DNA from: Rhizopus sp. PT2906
Lineage: Eukaryota; Mucoromycota; Mucoromycetes; Mucorales; Rhizopodaceae
Reading direction: 5' to 3'
Assembly: GCA_025529335.1 (NCBI GenBank)
Contig: JAMYHX010000249.1
Location: forward strand, 1 to 60,027
DNA length: 60,027 nt
This document shows, piece after piece, positions 59,145-60,027 of this stretch. Positions within the stretch are counted from its first letter, which is position 1. Each line of letters begins with the position of its first letter. A program made the translations under genes and the position numbers. The notes beneath the pieces were generated by a model. The model was given only the letters and a program-made list of their open reading frames with translations. It was not told where the DNA came from and made no database searches.

Positions 59145-60027
59145 GCGTATTTTAATAAATATGGTAAATATTCCTTCCTTTGTACAAGTTTTTTTTTCTT
59201 TGCATGACATTTTTTTTTCCTACAAGCTGCATTTTAACAGCAGATCTCTGCACTTGCGCTATCTGCAATCAATGCATTAATTGATGTACTGACGTAAATG
59301 TATTGTGTGTATGCGGCATTTTTCTATCATGTGTACATGGCACTTTAGGAAAGAACCTCCTTTTGTCCCTAGTAAAAAAAAAAGCTCATGTTAATATATG
59401 CTATAGAACGACATGAGCGTGCATCCATTTTTTGTGTACTTGTTTGATTAGGGCAGAAACAATGACGAGAATGTCAACAGCACCAAGAGGTGATCGCAGT
59501 GCTATTAATGCTGTTATCTAGCAGCAAAGATGCGTGTACATATTGGACAACTCAAGCCTTTGACTACAAAGACTTTTCAATAATAAGCGTGGCTTGGATA
59601 TCCACCACCCAGACCGTAATACGGTACCCGTCATAGTACGTAACGATTATGCTAATGAACTTTATCCCTAATTGAAGAGACCCACATTTACCTTAAAGAC
59701 ATAAATTTGACCCTACATGATTCTAAATACGCTGATACTACAGTGGAGGAGTAAGTCCATCTTGCTTTTCATACTGTAGTATCCACGCTACTATTCAGTG
59801 CTTAAATACAATATTTAGAGTTGAACCCAGTGTTACTATAAGATCTATCATACCTTAATCAAATGTGGTCAACTCAGTTTAAAAATATCTCAGCTTAATA
59901 CGATTAAGAATAATTTTATTTGATAATAATTTTTAATGACCGATGAGCATATAGCATTTTCATGCTGTATTGCCCGGGTCAGATCGCTGTGAAAAAGGAA
60001 TGAAAAACCCTTTTGGGATTAAAGGGA
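59145..60027. other. Right flank, no gene seen
   Basis: AATAAA for eL8 at about 59154. Beyond 59280 only short fragments are open (for example 59460-59520 on plus), without domain or splice support. Confidence 0.5.

Noticed and set aside
58440..59210. 256-codon minus-strand ORF overlapping eL8
   Set aside because: It is antisense to a clear ribosomal-protein gene with strong codon bias, which creates long open frames; it has no domain of its own.
1..60027. tRNA, 5S rRNA, snRNA or CRISPR arrays
   Set aside because: Scanning for tRNA B-box-like GGTTCRANNCC, rRNA phrases and regularly spaced exact repeats gave nothing convincing.

Overview
The window looks like nuclear DNA of a Mucorales fungus, most likely Rhizopus or a close relative. 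The reasons are: AT-rich intergenic DNA with long A/T runs; many short introns (about 47-70 nt, GT...AG with CTAAC/CTAAT-like branch points); a glucoamylase with an N-terminal starch-binding domain, the arrangement typical of Rhizopus; an ER-type Hsp90 ending in HDEL, which the common ascomycete yeasts lack; and relics of LINE, Ty3/gypsy and Tc1/mariner elements. The species cannot be fixed from sequence alone. I saw no rRNA, tRNA, CRISPR or bacterial-type operon.

Layout. 0.8-10.2 kb is a gene cluster: splicing factor PRP31, an F-box protein, a GH28 polygalacturonase with two splicing defects, the SPOUT methyltransferase SFM1, a small unrecognised gene and the ER Hsp90. A tiny inverted-repeat element with TA target duplication lies between the polygalacturonase and SFM1. 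10.2-20.3 kb is a gene desert with relic coding fragments, a 19-nt degenerate tandem repeat, an inverted copy of the repeat at the left window edge, and a LINE reverse-transcriptase relic abutting a Ty3/gypsy integrase relic. 20.3-36.8 kb is again gene-dense: a ZNF706-like protein, a HINT3-like HIT protein, an Rck2/Srk1-type kinase, V-ATPase subunit c, an amino-acid transporter, a Gln/His-rich protein, BRX1, adenosine kinase, RAD52 and an arrestin-like adaptor. 36.8-39.8 kb is relic DNA with a Tc1/mariner fragment. 39.9-59.1 kb holds kexin, mitochondrial DnaJ (MDJ1), an ING/PHD protein, glucoamylase, ATG15 lipase, CWC22, a membrane protein, mitochondrial uS4 (NAM9), a Zn2Cys6 regulator and ribosomal protein eL8.

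The genes are mostly independent housekeeping genes, not a pathway cluster. Shared themes are pre-mRNA splicing (PRP31, CWC22), translation and ribosome assembly (BRX1, eL8, SFM1, NAM9), the secretory and vacuolar system (ER Hsp90, kexin, V-ATPase c, ATG15, arrestin) and plant-polymer breakdown (GH28, GH15). Exon boundaries were worked out by eye from splice signals and reading phase. I found no convincing new multi-gene system. The most unusual items are the damaged polygalacturonase, the miniature TA-flanked element, the phased 19-nt repeat, and the duplicated tail of the HIT gene in a kinase promoter.
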